Source: Flavobacteriales bacterium UBA1112 (GTDB lineage: Bacteria; Bacteroidota; Bacteroidia; Flavobacteriales_D; Sanyastnellaceae). Taken from it: 7,388 nt of DNA. The notes under the pieces are model-generated. The model was given only the letters and a program-made list of their open reading frames with translations, was not told the DNA's origin and searched no databases. The stretch is from contig DCBH01000078.1 in NCBI GenBank assembly GCA_002313415.1, positions 1 through 7,388 on the forward strand, read 5' to 3'. The translations under genes were made by a program, and so were the position numbers. Shown one piece after another: positions 5,838 to 7,388 of this stretch. Each line of letters starts with the position of its first letter. The first letter of the stretch is position 1.

Positions 5838-7388
5838 TCACTCAGGGCAGTCTAGGCCAAAACTAGCCAACAGAAGAAGTAAATCTTCAACACTCACGGC
5901 ATCGTCGCCATTCAAATCTGCTTCACAATTTTCAATACATCCAAAGTCACCCAGCATTTCAAGAATGTCGGCAACCGAAATCGAAAGGTCGTTGTTGAGG
6001 TCACCCAAACACTCTGGCAACTCACATGTCCCGTCGTCCACAATGGCCGATGGATCAAAATTGGTCGCTGAGGGGTCTGTGCATCCTGAGCATGAACTGT
6101 TGTCCCCTCCGCATATGCCGCATGCGTCCAATTCAATTGCTCCACCACATGTTCCTTGGCAATCTTCACCAGCCGTGCAATTTCCATCGCAATCGAAGTT
6201 TGGATCCGCGAAGGTGCAGGACCCGTCATCTGCATTTGCCAAGGGATCGTAATTGCAGGCGTCAACTTCAGTGCAGCCAGAAATGGTCAAGATTTCCGAT
6301 CCTTCGACCACGCCGTTGCAATTGTTGTCCAAGCCCTCACCTGTGCCTGCTGCACCTGCATAAACGGAGGCGTTTTCGTCATCACAATCTTGATCGTTAA
6401 ATGCAAATGGAAGCACATTGTCAGGGTTGCAAGCGTCTACGAGTACATCAGGGTCGCCGAAGCCATCTCCATCGAGGTCCTGATAAACTTCGAGGCCTTC
6501 AAAAACAATCACTTGCGTGCTTTCATTGAAGTTTGCCACAACACTCTCAGTCAACGTCAAAATGGCTGTGGTGCTGTTTGACACTGTAATCTCACCTCCT
6601 GCAGTAGGAGTGAAGTCACTTGCACCCAAGAAATCGTCGCCAGTAAAGACCCCATCGCTGTCATAAAATGCAATGTTGTAGGTCGTCCCTGGATCGAGTG
6701 GGATGCTGAATCCTCCTAATGTTGGCGTCTCATTTCCGTCCTCATAGGCAGAAGTATAAATCCCTCCTTCGGGTCCGCTCAACACAAAATAAGGATCTGG
6801 CGATCCGAAAAAATCTTCGAGGTCTTGCCCCCAGCCTCCGCCGAGATTGGTAATGTTCACTTGCGTTAAAGCCAATTCACTTACTTCGGTTTGCACACTG
6901 ACAGTGTAGGTTCCCGGTGTGTCGTAACTAAACGTTGGATTGAAGGCGGTTGACGTTTGGCCATTGCCAAAATCCCAGAAATAAGATGCGCCTGCGTCAG
7001 CTATCAGATTTGTGCCTTGTACCGTCAATGGAGCGCATCCTTGGTTTGTGCTCAGGGCAAAACTTGAAGGACCTTCACCACCGGCTCCTGGATCCACCAC
7101 GAGAGGTAGACTAAAACTTTCATTGACCGTTTGCTGGAATCCAAATGCAGATACGAGCACGGTCACATTGATCTCGACAAAAAACGAACCGCTTACAAGT
7201 GGTGTGCCGCAAACAACTGAGCATCCGTAGTACTCGCCGTCACCCGGTGAATAGACGCCGTCGGGATTGTTGGGTGCAAACTCCAAACCAAAAGGCAGTC
7301 CGGTCACTTGCGAAATGGTGACCGTAAGCAGAGTGGCTTCCAAACCAGAGCCCGGGTCAACCACGGAAGGAGGAAGGTTGAATGTTGC
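5838..7388 (-). CDS. Multidomain secreted protein: PKD, C2-like, MopE-like, Cys modules, dockerin-like C-terminus (5' partial)
   Basis: The frame is open to the right edge; the codon at 7364 is GTG for Val inside PPSVVDPGSG, not a start. Counting from it: about 1-91 is the second half of the beta domain shared with the 261-residue neighbour (CGTPLVSGSF, SAFGF); 101-160 is a PKD domain (YFWDFGNGQTS, YDTPGTYTVSV); about 164-290 is a C2-like segment (SPDPYFVLSGPEGG, YNIAFYDSDG, GDDFLG); 291-357 is a MopE-like metal-binding motif (YQDLDGDGFGD, DQDCDDENASVYAGA, LDNNCNG); 363-383 and 427-447 are two Cys modules with a CDGNC and CGICGGD linker between; 452-506 is a dockerin-like pair (DLNNDLSISVAD, DLNGDDAVSVED). 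No T9SS tail is present. By comparison with the neighbour, the missing part is probably a signal peptide and about 60-90 residues. Function is unknown; a calcium-rich extracellular structural or binding role is inferred. Confidence 0.88.
   Translation of the reverse strand, partial: ATFNLPPSVVDPGSGLEATLLTVTISQVTGLPFGLEFAPNNPDGVYSPGDGEYYGCSVVCGTPLVSGSFFVEINVTVLVSAFGFQQTVNESFSLPLVVDPGAGGEGPSSFALSTNQGCAPLTVQGTNLIADAGASYFWDFGNGQTSTAFNPTFSYDTPGTYTVSVQTEVSELALTQVNITNLGGGWGQDLEDFFGSPDPYFVLSGPEGGIYTSAYEDGNETPTLGGFSIPLDPGTTYNIAFYDSDGVFTGDDFLGASDFTPTAGGEITVSNSTTAILTLTESVVANFNESTQVIVFEGLEVYQDLDGDGFGDPDVLVDACNPDNVLPFAFNDQDCDDENASVYAGAAGTGEGLDNNCNGVVEGSEILTISGCTEVDACNYDPLANADDGSCTFADPNFDCDGNCTAGEDCQGTCGGAIELDACGICGGDNSSCSGCTDPSATNFDPSAIVDDGTCELPECLGDLNNDLSISVADILEMLGDFGCIENCEADLNGDDAVSVEDLLLLLASFGLDCPE

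Noticed and set aside
5839..5841. GTG at 5841 as start of the 261-residue gene
   Set aside because: It overlaps the previous stop and would place eight polar residues before a complete signal peptide; ATG at 5817 fits better.
6156..6581. 141-residue plus-strand frame opposite the rightmost gene
   Set aside because: Antisense shadow of MopE-like and Cys-module codons; the real frame has conserved motifs throughout.
7362..7364. GTG at 7364 as start of the rightmost gene
   Set aside because: It falls inside a domain whose first half is present in the paralogue, has no signal peptide, and the frame continues to the edge.

Overview
The window is a cluster of four large genes for secreted or surface proteins, probably from a marine Bacteroidota, most likely a Flavobacteriales-type lineage. 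Two of the proteins end in a domain typical of type IX secretion (T9SS) sorting domains. SprB-like, HYR-like, PKD-like and P-domain-like modules are present, neither visible start codon has a Shine-Dalgarno sequence, and all four proteins carry a Cys-rich module of the type GCTDxxACNYDPxA..DDGSC. I know this module from marine Bacteroidota, but I know of no assigned function. The lineage is an inference from architecture, not from a phylogenetic marker.

Layout: (1) 1..2105 (+), the 3' part of a gene for a repetitive Cys-rich protein with 16 module copies, a PKD-like domain and a T9SS C-terminal domain. A strong intrinsic terminator follows at 2157..2188. (2) 2106..2468, a 363-base convergent intergenic region with no convincing gene. 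(3) 2469..4955 (-), a complete 828-residue mosaic adhesin-like protein: signal peptide, P-domain-like, Cys modules, HYR-like region, two SprB-like repeats, PKD-like domain, T9SS sorting domain. (4) 4956..5031, a 76-base spacer; nested inverted repeats and a weak promoter candidate lie in and around it. (5) 5032..5817 (-), a complete 261-residue secreted protein ending in a dockerin-like pair of calcium loops, with a (CT)8 tract in its signal-peptide codons. (6) 5838..7388 (-), the 3' part of a larger paralogue with PKD, C2-like, MopE-like, Cys-module and dockerin-like parts.

The two right-hand genes are 20 bases apart and probably form one transcription unit; the 828-residue gene may be read with them or from its own promoter. 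The shared Cys module (21 copies over four genes on both strands) and the shared PKD-like and N-terminal domains suggest that the locus grew by duplication and domain shuffling. The proteins probably act together outside the cell, as adhesins, matrix or stalk components stabilised by disulfides and calcium. No enzyme, regulator, RNA gene, mobile element or CRISPR array is visible. The two striking points are the two different C-terminal types within one module family, and the dinucleotide tract that could switch the 261-residue protein on and off.
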